The notes beneath the pieces are model-generated. The model did no database searches and was not told the origin of the DNA. It was given only the letters and a program-made list of their open reading frames with translations. 58,891 bases of DNA, from NCBI RefSeq assembly GCF_002414005.1, contig NZ_DHYG01000001.1, forward strand, positions 1 to 58,891. The letters run 5' to 3'. Both the position numbers and the translations under genes were made by a program. Positions 28,580-38,057 of this stretch are shown piece by piece; position 1 is the first letter of the stretch; the number at the start of each line of letters is the position of its first letter. The DNA is from Psychrobacter sp. UBA5136. GTDB taxonomy: Bacteria > Pseudomonadota > Gammaproteobacteria > Pseudomonadales > Moraxellaceae.

Positions 28580-30454
28580 ATGAGTTTATTACCATTAACC
28601 TTTATATTCCCGCTCGTTGGCTTTTTGATTTTAGCCTTTATGCGCGACAAGTTAAGCGAGCAGGTGGCAGCGATTGTCGGTGTCGGTAGCATGCTGCTAT
28701 CAGCGCTTTGTACGCTGTTTGTCAGCTATACCTTTTTAACCAGTCATCCCGCCGGTACAGTCATCGAGATGCCGCTATGGACGTGGTTCCAAGTCGGGGA
28801 CTTCGCGCCAAGTTTTGGCCTAAGCTTTGATGGCTTGGCATTGACGATGACGGGTGTTATTACCGGTATCGGCTTTTTGATTCATCTGTTTGCCGCATGG
28901 TATATGAAAGGTGAAACAGGCTTTGCGCGCTTTTTTAGCTATATGAACTTGTTCGTTGCCAGTATGTTATTGCTGGTGTTGGCAGATAACTTGTTCTTGC
29001 TCTATCTTGGCTGGGAAGGCGTTGGTATCTGCTCGTACCTCTTGATTGGTTTTTATTATCAAGACCGCGCCAATGGTCGGGCTGCGATGAAAGCCTTTAC
29101 TGTCACCCGTGTTGGCGATGTGTTTTTGGCCTTTGGTTTGTTTTTATTATTTCGCGAATTTGGCACCTTGCATATTCAAGAGATTATTACTCGTGCGCCA
29201 GAAATCTTTGATATTAACAATCCAACCATGATTTTAACCACCATAATGCTTGTTGGCGGTGCGATGGGCAAATCCGCGCAGTTGCCGTTACATACCTGGC
29301 TTGCTGATGCGATGGCAGGTCCAACGCCAGTTTCAGCATTGATTCACGCAGCAACCATGGTTACCGCCGGTGTCTATCTGATTGCGCGCCTGCATCCCTT
29401 ATTTCTCCTTACGCCGGGCGTCCTTTTGTACTGGGTTGGGGCAGTGGGCGCATTGACGTTAGTTGTTGCTGGTTTTTGTGCGCTGGCACAAACCGATATC
29501 AAACGTATCCTTGCGTATTCGACCATGAGCCAAATCGGCTACATGTTCTTAGCACTCGGCGTTGGTGCATGGCAGGGCGCAATCTTTCACTTGATGACGC
29601 ATGCTTTCTTTAAAGCCTTGCTATTCTTATCATCAGGTGCGGTCATTCTTGCGGTACACCATGAGCAAAATATCTTTAAGATGGGCGGATTGCGTAAAAA
29701 GATACCGTTAGTGTTTTGGTGTTATATCGTCGGCGGCGGGGCATTAGCAGCAATTCCTTGGGTCACGGTAGGTTTTTATTCTAAAGAAGCGATTTTGTGG
29801 GAAAGCTACGCAACCGGACACCAAGTTCTATTTTATATGGGTGTATTCGGAGCGTTCTTAACCGCGATTTATACCTTCCGAATGATTTGGATTATCTTCT
29901 TTGGGGAAGAAAAAACCCATGCGCATAAATTATCTGGGGTGTCCTATTGGTTGCCACTGACGGTGCTACTGATATTATCAACCGCCGTTGGTGCTTGGAT
30001 TACGCCGCCATTACAAGGCGTGTTGCCAGAGAGCGCTGGGCATTTATTAGAAGTGGCGGGCCGTGCGCATGACAAACATACGGCGGAATATATCGCCATG
30101 GGTGCGATGCTTGCAGGCCTAATTATCGCAGCACTGTTATATGTCGCTGATAAAGGTCGCATGTTGACCCGCTTTAAGCGCACGAGTATTGGTGCGTCGT
30201 TGTATCATTGGAGCTATCACGGTATGGGCTTTGATGCGCTATACGATATAGTTTTTGTAAAACCCTTTTTGTTCATCGGCCGCTTATTTAAAGCCGACCC
30301 TATCGATAAAACGTGGCACATTTTACCTAAGCTGGCTTCCGCTGGTAATAAGGTATTGTCTGCAACGCAAACAGGGTCACTTCGAGGTTACGCTGCAAGC
30401 TTTGGCTTGGGTGTGGCTGTATTGCTCGTGCTGGTAATGATGACGGTGGTATAA
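28580..30454 (+). CDS. nuoL: NADH-quinone oxidoreductase subunit L
   Basis: Antiporter-like proton pump subunit (ND5) at the distal end of the membrane arm. Contains NLFLLYLGWEGVGICSYLLI and GAMGKSAQLPLHTWLADAM with the essential Lys residues of the pump, and a long C-terminal amphipathic segment. 624 residues, normal. GGATGATGTC precedes the ATG; 4 bp after nuoK. Confidence 0.96.
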   Translation: MSLLPLTFIFPLVGFLILAFMRDKLSEQVAAIVGVGSMLLSALCTLFVSYTFLTSHPAGTVIEMPLWTWFQVGDFAPSFGLSFDGLALTMTGVITGIGFLIHLFAAWYMKGETGFARFFSYMNLFVASMLLLVLADNLFLLYLGWEGVGICSYLLIGFYYQDRANGRAAMKAFTVTRVGDVFLAFGLFLLFREFGTLHIQEIITRAPEIFDINNPTMILTTIMLVGGAMGKSAQLPLHTWLADAMAGPTPVSALIHAATMVTAGVYLIARLHPLFLLTPGVLLYWVGAVGALTLVVAGFCALAQTDIKRILAYSTMSQIGYMFLALGVGAWQGAIFHLMTHAFFKALLFLSSGAVILAVHHEQNIFKMGGLRKKIPLVFWCYIVGGGALAAIPWVTVGFYSKEAILWESYATGHQVLFYMGVFGAFLTAIYTFRMIWIIFFGEEKTHAHKLSGVSYWLPLTVLLILSTAVGAWITPPLQGVLPESAGHLLEVAGRAHDKHTAEYIAMGAMLAGLIIAALLYVADKGRMLTRFKRTSIGASLYHWSYHGMGFDALYDIVFVKPFLFIGRLFKADPIDKTWHILPKLASAGNKVLSATQTGSLRGYAASFGLGVAVLLVLVMMTVV

Positions 30455-30455
30455 G

Positions 30456-32084
30456 ATGATAGAGTTACAACAAACGTGGATGCTACCAGCATTGATTGCA
30501 ATTCCTTTTATTGCAGGGTTGCTGTGCTGGTTGGTCGAACGCTTTAATAAACGTCTGCCGCGCTGGATTGCTTTAATCGGTATGACGTTAACCTTTGGAT
30601 TGTCATTGGTATTGTGGCAATACGGCGATTATAGCGGCATGAGCAAGCAGGTGATTGCGCCTGACGCCGCGGTGCCATGGGTTGCTGAATTTGCGGTGCC
30701 ATGGATACCGAGCTTTGGTATCAGTTTTCATTTAGCGCTAGATGGCTTATCGCTGCTGATGGTTGGTTTAACAGGACTGCTGGGTATTGCCGCGGTTGCC
30801 TGTTCGTGGAACGAGATCCAACGCCGCGTTGGTTTCTTCCATCTCAACCTTTTGTGGAGCTTAGGCGGCGTTATTGGGGTTTTCTTGGCCATCGACCTGT
30901 TCTTATTCTTCTTCTTTTGGGAGATGATGCTGGTGCCTATCTACTTCTTGATTGCTATTTGGGGTCATGATGTGATCGGTGGCAGAAGCAAAGAATACGC
31001 GGCAACCAAGTTCTTTATTTATACCCAAGCCTCTGGCCTTATCATGTTGGTCGGTATCTTAATATTGGTCATTATCAGCTATGCGCAAAAAGGCGTGGTC
31101 AGCTTTAATTATAATGACTTGCTTGGCACCTCACTTGGCGGCTGGGAATATCCCATCATGCTGTGCTTCTTTATTGGCTTTGCGGTTAAATTGCCAATTT
31201 TCCCTTTTCACGGCTGGTTACCTGACGCTCATGCGCAAGCGCCAACCGCAGGTTCGGTGGATTTGGCGGGGGTTTTGATTAAAACCGCTGCGTATGGTTT
31301 GATTCGTTTTGTCTTGCCATTATTCCCAGCAGCATCACAAGACTTCGCGCCGATTGCGATGACGTTAGGCACCATTGGTATCTTTTACGGTGCGTGGCTT
31401 GCCTTTATGCAAACCGATATGAAGCGCTTACTGGCTTATACCAGTATCTCGCACATGGGTTTTGTGGTCTTGGCCATTTATGCTGGTACGTTAATCAGCC
31501 TACAAGGTTTGATGATTCAGATGCTGGCGCATGGTTTAAGCTCGGCAGCTTTGTTTATTATGTCAGGGCAGCTATACGAGCGCTTGCATACGCGCGATTT
31601 GACCTTGATGGGCGGTATGTGGGGTCAATTCCGCTATTATGCGCCGATACTGATGTTCTTCTGTGCCGCCCTACTAGGTATCCCGGGCACAGGTAACTTT
31701 ATCGGCGAGTTTATGATTTTATTTGGTGCCTTTGCTGAGTATCCGGTGTTTGTGGTATTCGCGACATTCAGTTTGGTGTTGGCAGGTCTATACTCGCTTA
31801 TCTTAATTCACCGCGCTCTGTTTGGTAGCAATAATATTAAAGAAGTGGCGTTACGAGAAACCGAAGCTCATGGTTTGCCGGCGCGCCCATTAAAAGATTT
31901 GGGTAAGCGCGAGCTGTCCTTGCTGCTTATGCTAGCGGCAGGGTTGGTCTGGCTCGGACTGTATCCACAGCCGTTTCTTGATACGTCAAGTCACGCCATG
32001 CAGTGGATTAATAACGCCTATATATACAGTCAAGTGACACAAGTAGATGCATCACAGCTGCTTGATGCAATGGAGGCACGTTAA
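30456..32084 (+). CDS. nuoM: NADH-quinone oxidoreductase subunit M
   Basis: Antiporter-like proton pump subunit (ND4), about 14 membrane helices. FFWEMMLVPIYFLIAIWG and KLPIFPFHGWLPDAHAQAP carry the conserved Glu and Lys of the channel. 542 residues. Starts 1 nt after the nuoL stop, which implies coupled translation. Confidence 0.96.
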   Translation: MIELQQTWMLPALIAIPFIAGLLCWLVERFNKRLPRWIALIGMTLTFGLSLVLWQYGDYSGMSKQVIAPDAAVPWVAEFAVPWIPSFGISFHLALDGLSLLMVGLTGLLGIAAVACSWNEIQRRVGFFHLNLLWSLGGVIGVFLAIDLFLFFFFWEMMLVPIYFLIAIWGHDVIGGRSKEYAATKFFIYTQASGLIMLVGILILVIISYAQKGVVSFNYNDLLGTSLGGWEYPIMLCFFIGFAVKLPIFPFHGWLPDAHAQAPTAGSVDLAGVLIKTAAYGLIRFVLPLFPAASQDFAPIAMTLGTIGIFYGAWLAFMQTDMKRLLAYTSISHMGFVVLAIYAGTLISLQGLMIQMLAHGLSSAALFIMSGQLYERLHTRDLTLMGGMWGQFRYYAPILMFFCAALLGIPGTGNFIGEFMILFGAFAEYPVFVVFATFSLVLAGLYSLILIHRALFGSNNIKEVALRETEAHGLPARPLKDLGKRELSLLLMLAAGLVWLGLYPQPFLDTSSHAMQWINNAYIYSQVTQVDASQLLDAMEAR

Positions 32085-32087
32085 GTC

Positions 32088-33566
32088 ATGAATGAATTTA
32101 CGATGAATGATTTGATGGGGCTTATGCCTTATGCGCCAATCATTGCGGTAGTGATGACGGTATTGGTGGTCATGATTGCCATTACGATTAAACGCTCGCA
32201 TATGGTGATTGGTACCATCTCGGTAATCGGTCTAAACGTCGGTTTGTTTACGCTGCTTGGGCAAATGGCTGGCATCATCGATAGCGGGGCGCTTGTGCCA
32301 ACCGCCGAGCAATTATTTGTTATCGATAACTTTGCGCAGTTTAATATGGTGGTTATCTTTATCTGTGCTTTGGCCTGTTTTACGCTGTCTTATGCGTATT
32401 TGGCCGATTTAGACGATCATAAAGAAGAGCTGTATTTGCTCATGCTGTTATCGACCGTTGGCGCGCTACTGATGGTTAGCGCTCAGCATTTAGCCTCTTT
32501 CTTTATGAGCCTCGAGATGCTGTCGATTCCGCTATACGGCATGCTGGCATATACTTATATGCGCAGACGCTCGCTTGAATCGGGGTTAAAATACTTAGTA
32601 CTATCAGCCACAGCATCGGCAACGCTGCTAATGGGTATGGCGTTTATTTATGCGCAAGTGGGCTCGCTCGCCTTTAAACCTATTAGCATGACCTTGGTTA
32701 ATATTTTTGAGTCGCCACTGTTAATCGTCGGTACAGCGATGATGATGTTTGGTATTGCCTTTAAATTGTCTGCTGCGCCATTTCATATGTGGACGCCAGA
32801 CGTTTATGAGGGCGCACCCGCACCTATCGCTACCTATTTGGCATCAGTCTCCAAAGTGGCAATGATGGCGCTTGCTGTTCGCTTCTTGATTGATACGTCG
32901 TTATTGGCGCTGCCATCGGTACAAATGCTATTAATGGTTATGGCAACCTTGTCGATTCTAGTGGGTAACTTGCTCGCCATTCGCCAAACCAGCCTTAAGC
33001 GTCTGCTTGGTTATTCGTCCATTGCCCATATGGGTTATGTGCTGATTGTGATTGTCAGTATCGGTTCAGCCGCTGATAGTATCTCAAGCATGTATATGGC
33101 GATTTATGCCTTTACCTCTATCGGTGCCTTTGGCGTCGTAACCTTGATGTCGAGCCCTTATCGCTTGGCAGGTGAGGCCGATGAGTTAACCCATTACCAA
33201 GGGCTATTCTGGCGCCGTCCGGTATTGACTGCGGTTATGACTATTATGATGTTGTCATTGGCAGGTATTCCATTAACAGCAGGCTTTATCACTAAGTTGT
33301 TTGCGATTCTTGCCGCCGTTCAAGGTACTAATTGGTTCTTGGCAGCAATGATTATCTTGGGTAGTGCCATTGGCCTGTTTTATTACTTACGCGTTATGCT
33401 CACGCTATTTAAACGTCCAAAACAATTTATTGAATTTGACGTTTCAAAGCAGTGGGGCCTGCGTACCGGCGGTATCATGGTTATCGCCGTCACGGCCATC
33501 ATTCTCTTCTTTGGGGTGTTGCCAAATAGCATGATTGAATGGGCAAGTTTGGCTCGCATTTGGTAA
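32088..33566 (+). CDS. nuoN: NADH-quinone oxidoreductase subunit N
   Basis: Antiporter-like proton pump subunit (ND2), about 14 membrane helices, 492 residues. SLEMLSIPLYGMLAY and FKLSAAPFHMWTPDVYEGAP are diagnostic. Three bp after nuoM; last gene of the operon, followed by a strong terminator. Confidence 0.96.
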   Translation: MNEFTMNDLMGLMPYAPIIAVVMTVLVVMIAITIKRSHMVIGTISVIGLNVGLFTLLGQMAGIIDSGALVPTAEQLFVIDNFAQFNMVVIFICALACFTLSYAYLADLDDHKEELYLLMLLSTVGALLMVSAQHLASFFMSLEMLSIPLYGMLAYTYMRRRSLESGLKYLVLSATASATLLMGMAFIYAQVGSLAFKPISMTLVNIFESPLLIVGTAMMMFGIAFKLSAAPFHMWTPDVYEGAPAPIATYLASVSKVAMMALAVRFLIDTSLLALPSVQMLLMVMATLSILVGNLLAIRQTSLKRLLGYSSIAHMGYVLIVIVSIGSAADSISSMYMAIYAFTSIGAFGVVTLMSSPYRLAGEADELTHYQGLFWRRPVLTAVMTIMMLSLAGIPLTAGFITKLFAILAAVQGTNWFLAAMIILGSAIGLFYYLRVMLTLFKRPKQFIEFDVSKQWGLRTGGIMVIAVTAIILFFGVLPNSMIEWASLARIW

Positions 33567-33642
33567 GCATAAAAAGATAAAGTGAGCGGCTGCATTATAA
33601 GTTAATTGCTGCCGCTACATATGATAGTTCCGTTAGAAAACT

Positions 33643-33690
33643 AAAAGATGCGCCAGCTTTATGTTAAGCTTGGCGCATCTTTTATTTGTA
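33643..33690. terminator. Terminator of the nuo operon
   Basis: AAAAGATGCGCCA (33643-33655) pairs with TGGCGCATCTTTT (33671-33683), extended by GCTT/AAGC after a one-base bulge, then TTTTATTTG. It lies 77 bp after the nuoN stop. Confidence 0.85.
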
Positions 33691-33770
33691 GCCTTTAAAA
33701 ATTGATAATGATAGCCATCTATAACAGACAAGCAATAATTATTAATAAAAAACGAGGGTGATTTATTATC

Positions 33771-34622
33771 ATGAGTGACAATATTCAAAAAGTAACGGTG
33801 CTTAGCAAAACCACCTGGACGCCCAATCTCTTTAGCTTCACCGTCAGCCGTCCTGATAGCTTTAAATTTACTGCTGGGCAATTTGTACGTTTGGGCGTTA
33901 ATGCCAGCCAATTAAACTACTATAAACAGCAGGCTAAAGCCGGTGATACTGATGATAAAGAACTGGACAAAACAGTAAATGAAGCGCTAAATGAAGATAT
34001 TTTCCGCGCGTATTCTATTGTATCGTCACCCTTTGATGAGGTATTAGAATTCTTCTCTATTGTTATCCCTGATGGCGCCTTTACCTCACAGCTACAACAC
34101 CTAGAAGTCGGCGATGAGCTATTACTAAACACCATGCCTTTTGGCTTTTTAACTTTAGCCCGTTATCAAAAACCGCTGCCAAAAGATTTATGGTTTCTGG
34201 CCACAGGTACAGGTTTAGCGCCATTTTTATCAATGCTTCAAGATTTAAAGACTTGGGAAGATTACGAACATATCGTATTGGCTTATAGCGCACGCTCGAC
34301 AGAGGAGCTTGCTTATATTGACAAGATTGAAAGCTTGCAAGAAGATTTTGGTTCTCTGGTTGATAATCCAGCCAAGCTTATTTTTATTCCTATCGTTACC
34401 CGCGAGCCTGTCGAGGGGGCATTGACAGAACGTCTGCCAAAGCTGTTATTGGATGGCACATTGCAAGCGCGCGCAGGTATTGACTTAGACGTCGATAGCA
34501 CACATGTCATGCTATGCGGCAACCCAGAGATGGTAGAAGATACCAAAGAGACTCTAAAGTCGCTCGGGTTGGTGATGAATCGCCGCGGTGAGGGCAATAT
34601 TGCGGTAGAAAACTACTGGTAA
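33771..34622 (+). CDS. fpr: Ferredoxin/flavodoxin-NADP+ reductase
   Basis: FAD enzyme that exchanges electrons between NADPH and ferredoxin or flavodoxin. FAD motif RAYS at residues 79-82, the NADP-binding ATGTGLAPFLSML segment, CGNPEM, and a C-terminal aromatic end (VENYW). An insert at about residues 46-75 is acidic and not part of the E. coli form. 283 residues. Alone between two terminators. Bacterial Fpr is often induced by oxidative stress, but no SoxR/FinR site was recognised here. Confidence 0.9.
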   Translation: MSDNIQKVTVLSKTTWTPNLFSFTVSRPDSFKFTAGQFVRLGVNASQLNYYKQQAKAGDTDDKELDKTVNEALNEDIFRAYSIVSSPFDEVLEFFSIVIPDGAFTSQLQHLEVGDELLLNTMPFGFLTLARYQKPLPKDLWFLATGTGLAPFLSMLQDLKTWEDYEHIVLAYSARSTEELAYIDKIESLQEDFGSLVDNPAKLIFIPIVTREPVEGALTERLPKLLLDGTLQARAGIDLDVDSTHVMLCGNPEMVEDTKETLKSLGLVMNRRGEGNIAVENYW

Positions 34623-34690
34623 TGGCAATAACGGTTTAGATCTACTATAAGCCTATAGTCAATGAAAAGTAATATCGATACACCACATAC

Positions 34691-34758
34691 TGCTTGTACA
34701 GTTTTTTCTTGCTTGCTGTGCCTACGCAGACAGAGGCTGCAAAAAAACTATACAAGCA
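34691..34758. repeat. Long imperfect inverted repeat, possibly a MITE-like element
   Basis: 17-bp arms TGCTTGTACAGTTTTTT (34691-34707) and AAAAAACTATACAAGCA (34742-34758) with one mismatch enclose 34 nt that can themselves pair (CTGTGCCT with AGGC and ACAG). No coding potential. The structure is much larger than needed for a terminator of fpr and is followed by a separate, ordinary terminator at 34823. Confidence 0.6.
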
Positions 34759-34822
34759 TTACCGTAGCGTTTTTAAATATCTTAACTATACTTTACTTTA
34801 TTAAAAATATTCTTTCACCATT

Positions 34823-34874
34823 AAAAAAGCGCTAACTTTTAAAGATAATAATCTTAAAAGTTAGCGCTTTTTTT
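34823..34874. terminator. Strong bidirectional terminator between convergent genes
   Basis: AAAAAAGCGCTAACTTTT (34823-34840) pairs fully with AAAAGTTAGCGCTTTTTT (34856-34873), extended by AAGAT/ATCTT after one bulged A. Serves fpr from the left and the 265-residue gene from the right. Confidence 0.85.
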
Positions 34875-34915
34875 AATAAAGACATTTAAATAGCGTTTAG
34901 GGTGCTTTTAGCATT

Positions 34916-35713
34916 TTATGAAGAAGGTTCTAAACTTGGCTCAGTAGCGTCATCGATCGGATTGATAGGACCTTGCATCAATTCAGGCTCATCCTTGTCG
35001 CTAATGATATCTTCATTGGCGCTGCTTGCCAGCAAATCGCGATAATTGATTTGCGTTTTAAGCACCAATTGCTCTTCTTCGAGCTCGCCATAATTTACCT
35101 GTACTTTATGTAAGGTGCTGATAATTTTTTTGTTCTTTTTGAGCCAGCGATTGATATCAAGGTAAATAATCTCTTCTTTTGCCCGCGCGATGTTGATATA
35201 AGACAAAATAAAGCCCAAAGGGTCTTTTTTAAGGACACTATGATAAAACCAAATAAAAAGCTTGAGACCTTGGCGCTTGATAAACGACTCGCAGCGTAGG
35301 TTAAGGACATCGGTATAAGTTCGCTGTCCAAAGACAAGGCGCTGGACGTTGCGATCAAGCTGCACGTGCACCAAACTAAAATTACTTGCCACCTCGGCAT
35401 AAATGCCGCCAACATCGACCGTGCAATACAAGCGAAACCAGTTGTCGTGTATCTCAGCGCGCAGCTCTAAAATGGCCTTGACATTATCGGTGACGTATTT
35501 TTGCAAAGCATCGTTAACGTAGGTTTGCGCGACCGGCAAGGACAGTTCATCCTCGAGTTTATCCGTCGTTTTGTTATAGATACTTTTGACTGCTTGGGTC
35601 AGGCGCTCCCAGCCATCGTTAAATGATTCATCAAAACGGTCAGCGATAGTCTCAAATAACTCCTCAAAACTGTCCGAATTATCCGTGTTGTCCATATGAT
35701 CAAAGTTACTCAA
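34916..35713 (-). CDS. Conserved-looking protein of unknown function (265 aa)
   Basis: I do not recognise a family. The start is TTG at 35713 with AAGGA 8 nt upstream; an ATG follows at codon 7. Residues 1-60 are acidic (many Asp and Glu), the middle (about 85-225) is a mixed alpha/beta region with aromatic residues (EIHDNWFRLYC, LFIWFYHSVLKKDP) and looks folded, and the tail (235-265) is again acidic and Pro/Ser rich. There is no signal peptide and no clear membrane helix, so it is probably cytoplasmic. Transcribed alone, convergent with fpr. Confidence 0.75.
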   Translation of the reverse strand: MSNFDHMDNTDNSDSFEELFETIADRFDESFNDGWERLTQAVKSIYNKTTDKLEDELSLPVAQTYVNDALQKYVTDNVKAILELRAEIHDNWFRLYCTVDVGGIYAEVASNFSLVHVQLDRNVQRLVFGQRTYTDVLNLRCESFIKRQGLKLFIWFYHSVLKKDPLGFILSYINIARAKEEIIYLDINRWLKKNKKIISTLHKVQVNYGELEEEQLVLKTQINYRDLLASSANEDIISDKDEPELMQGPINPIDDATEPSLEPSS

Positions 35714-35825
35714 ACTTATTATCCTTATAATTATGGTGTCATTTTTAGTGACAGGCGCAAAAAGTACTTATAAAACAGTATATATTAAAATGGCAGCAGG
35801 CAAAATGGACGTCTCCGTTTTGTCC

Positions 35826-35911
35826 TTATTAAGCAGCGCTGCTATTTACCAGCGATTGGGCAAAACCGTTATTAAGCAGCGCTGCTATTTACCAGCGATT
35901 GGGCAAAACCG
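35826..35911. repeat. Perfect 43-bp tandem duplication
   Basis: Two identical adjacent copies, 35826-35868 and 35869-35911. The unit begins TTATTAAGCAGCGCTGCT and contains the palindrome AGCAGCGCTGCT. No spacer lies between the copies. Confidence 0.9.
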
Positions 35912-35917
35912 TTACTA

Positions 35918-35947
35918 TGCACGCCTTTAAGGTGCACGCCTTTAAGA
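35918..35947. repeat. 15-bp tandem duplication
   Basis: TGCACGCCTTTAAGG (35918-35932) is followed directly by TGCACGCCTTTAAGA (35933-35947). It lies 6 bp after the 43-bp duplication. Confidence 0.85.
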
Positions 35948-36155
35948 CGTAAAACTCTGCAAATCTGGGTTGCTAGATTAGCAGTGGATAAGCAGGCAAG
36001 TCTGTTAGTGGCGGCGATATACGCTTGTGCTAGCGAGACAATTCTATGTCATGGTATGATAGCGCCGGCATTGGTCGACAAGTGCTCATTTTATTTAAGA
36101 GCGGCTACACACGCCTTTTACCAACTATCCTTGTATTTATCAGCTGAGATTCACT

Positions 36156-37043
36156 GTGGCCTATATTAAAGACTCGCAAAGCTATCATTTTTCAGCGCAA
36201 GCGCCCAAGCGCGATATCAGTCTGCCTATGGCGGTGGTTATCGCTGTTAGCGTGCATGCGCTGGTTATTTTTGGTATCAGTTTTTCGATGGGACAAGACC
36301 CTGCGGGCTTGATGCAGGACGTTGCAAAAGCCCTAACCGATAATATGCAGCCGAATGAAGATGCGCAGTTTATTGCCAATGCCTCGCAAGAAGGCGGCGG
36401 TACGGTGCAAGAACAAATACGTCAAGAGACGGATCAGAGCAGTCCGGTGTCTGCTGAACAAATGAGTGAAACGCAAGATGTCATTGACCTACAGCGTCAA
36501 GTTCGGCAGCAGCGCTATCAAGAAAGCTACCTGCGTACAACGTTAAGTTGGCGTGAAGCAAGCGTTGAAACTGACAATGATAGCAAACAAGAACAAGATG
36601 ACATGCTGGCGCAAGAAGAGCGCCTGCGCAAGCAAATCGCCACCTTGGAAGCACAACTGTCGCAGCGTCAGCAGCTTTATGCGACCAAATCAAAAGTCGT
36701 GACCATCGATAGCAATTCGACAACGCGCGGTGCCGCTGCTGATTATATCAATACCTTTCGTGAACACGTCGAGCGGGTTGGCAATCTGCAATATCCTAGC
36801 CAAGCACGCGCCCAAGGTATCACGGGTGAGGTGCGTTTGATGGTCGTTATCGGTAATGACGGTAATATCAAAGCCATTCGTTTGCTTGAAAGCTCAAACT
36901 CGTCCATACTAGATGAAGCGGCCAAGCAATCGGTCAGACAAGCCGCGCCCTTTGGTAAATTTACCGAAGATATGAATGATATTGTTGAGCTGCGTCTGAT
37001 ACGTACCTATCGTTACAGTGATAGAGTAGACGTCACCTATTAA
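36156..37043 (+). CDS. TonB-family energy transducer
   Basis: Inner-membrane protein with a TonB C-terminal domain. One N-terminal membrane helix (about residues 24-44), a long Gln/Glu-rich segment with coiled-coil character (about 100-180), and a TonB_C domain (about 205-290: YPSQARAQGITGEVRLMVVI, then DEAAKQSVRQAAPFG). It lacks the Pro-rich spacer of classical TonB and replaces it with the coiled coil. Start is GTG at 36156 with only a weak GAGA upstream. No exbBD genes are adjacent, so the partner is unknown. Not annotated as tonB proper because several paralogs are usual in this group. Confidence 0.82.
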   Translation: MAYIKDSQSYHFSAQAPKRDISLPMAVVIAVSVHALVIFGISFSMGQDPAGLMQDVAKALTDNMQPNEDAQFIANASQEGGGTVQEQIRQETDQSSPVSAEQMSETQDVIDLQRQVRQQRYQESYLRTTLSWREASVETDNDSKQEQDDMLAQEERLRKQIATLEAQLSQRQQLYATKSKVVTIDSNSTTRGAAADYINTFREHVERVGNLQYPSQARAQGITGEVRLMVVIGNDGNIKAIRLLESSNSSILDEAAKQSVRQAAPFGKFTEDMNDIVELRLIRTYRYSDRVDVTY

Positions 37044-37166
37044 CTTTGTTTAAATTTAGTGCCGGTCTTATATAGTTATTATGCATTTTTTAAAAAAGGT
37101 TAAATGATAATAAACATTAAAAAGACAAAAATTAATGATCAAACAGTTTGGAAATAAAGAGCCAGT

Positions 37167-38042
37167 ATGGAATTTTTAGGTTTTACCGTCGATCTTGCTA
37201 CCTTAACAGAAAATGCGCTCAGCATTGCGCTTAAAATCGTATTTGCCTTATTAATATTTATGATAGGCCGTTGGTTAGCAAAGAAAATCGTCGCCATTAG
37301 TAATCGCATTATGTTACGTAGCCATTTAGAGGCGACGGCGGCCAATTTTTTAAGCCGCGTATTATATGGCATATTATTGGTCATCGTGATTTTGGCAGCG
37401 CTTAGCAAAGTCGGCGTGCAGACTACTTCAGTCGTTGCTATCTTGGGCGGCGCGGCAGTGGCGATTGGTTTGTCACTCAAAGATCAGCTATCCAACTTTG
37501 CCGCTGGTATTATGATTGTGACCTTTCGCCCGTTTGTTCGCGGGGACTATGTACAAATTAGCAGTTACACCGGTACAGTCACCGAGATTACCTTGGTCAA
37601 TACCCACTTGACGACCATCAATAATCACGACATTATCATTCCAAATGGTGATATCACCACCTCGGCGGTGATTAACTATACGGCATTACCCAACCGCCGC
37701 GTCGATATCACTGTTGGTATTGGTTATGACGCCGATATCAAAACCGCCAAAGATATTATGCTGAATCTGGCCAAAAACAATCCACTGGCCTTTACGGATC
37801 CAGCGCCTGTGATACGTGTGACCAACTTGGGTGACAATTCAGTCGATTTAACCTTAAATGTTTGGACCACCAATGATGATTGGTGGGCGATGCAGTGCGA
37901 TTTATTAGAACAATTCAAAAACGCCCTTGATGATAACAAGATTGACATTCCATTCCCGCAGCGCAGCGTGCATGTCAAAGGCTTAGACCAGATGATTAAT
38001 CAGATGGATCAAGCGCAAAAAACCATGTTAAAGAAAAGTTAA
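37167..38042 (+). CDS. mscS: Small-conductance mechanosensitive channel MscS
   Basis: Inner-membrane channel that opens on hypo-osmotic shock. Three membrane helices (about 17-38, 62-83, 90-118); the pore helix is Gly/Ala rich (ILGGAAVAIGLSLKDQLSNF). The cytoplasmic vestibule follows, with IPNGDITTSAVINYT. 291 residues, like E. coli MscS (286). The gene ends 15 bp before the convergent ybeY stop with no room for a hairpin, so the two transcripts may overlap. Confidence 0.92.
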   Translation: MEFLGFTVDLATLTENALSIALKIVFALLIFMIGRWLAKKIVAISNRIMLRSHLEATAANFLSRVLYGILLVIVILAALSKVGVQTTSVVAILGGAAVAIGLSLKDQLSNFAAGIMIVTFRPFVRGDYVQISSYTGTVTEITLVNTHLTTINNHDIIIPNGDITTSAVINYTALPNRRVDITVGIGYDADIKTAKDIMLNLAKNNPLAFTDPAPVIRVTNLGDNSVDLTLNVWTTNDDWWAMQCDLLEQFKNALDDNKIDIPFPQRSVHVKGLDQMINQMDQAQKTMLKKS

Positions 38043-38057
38043 ACAAGTCTAAAAATC

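Larger units (their letters stand above)
35714..36155. other. Intergenic region with two small tandem duplications
   Basis: About 440 bp between the divergent 265-aa gene and the TonB-like gene. It holds a 43-bp tandem duplication and a 15-bp tandem duplication. No coding frame is convincing. Confidence 0.5.

Noticed and set aside
35826..35911. CRISPR-like direct repeats
   Set aside because: Only two copies, directly adjacent with no spacers, and no cas genes nearby; it is a simple tandem duplication.
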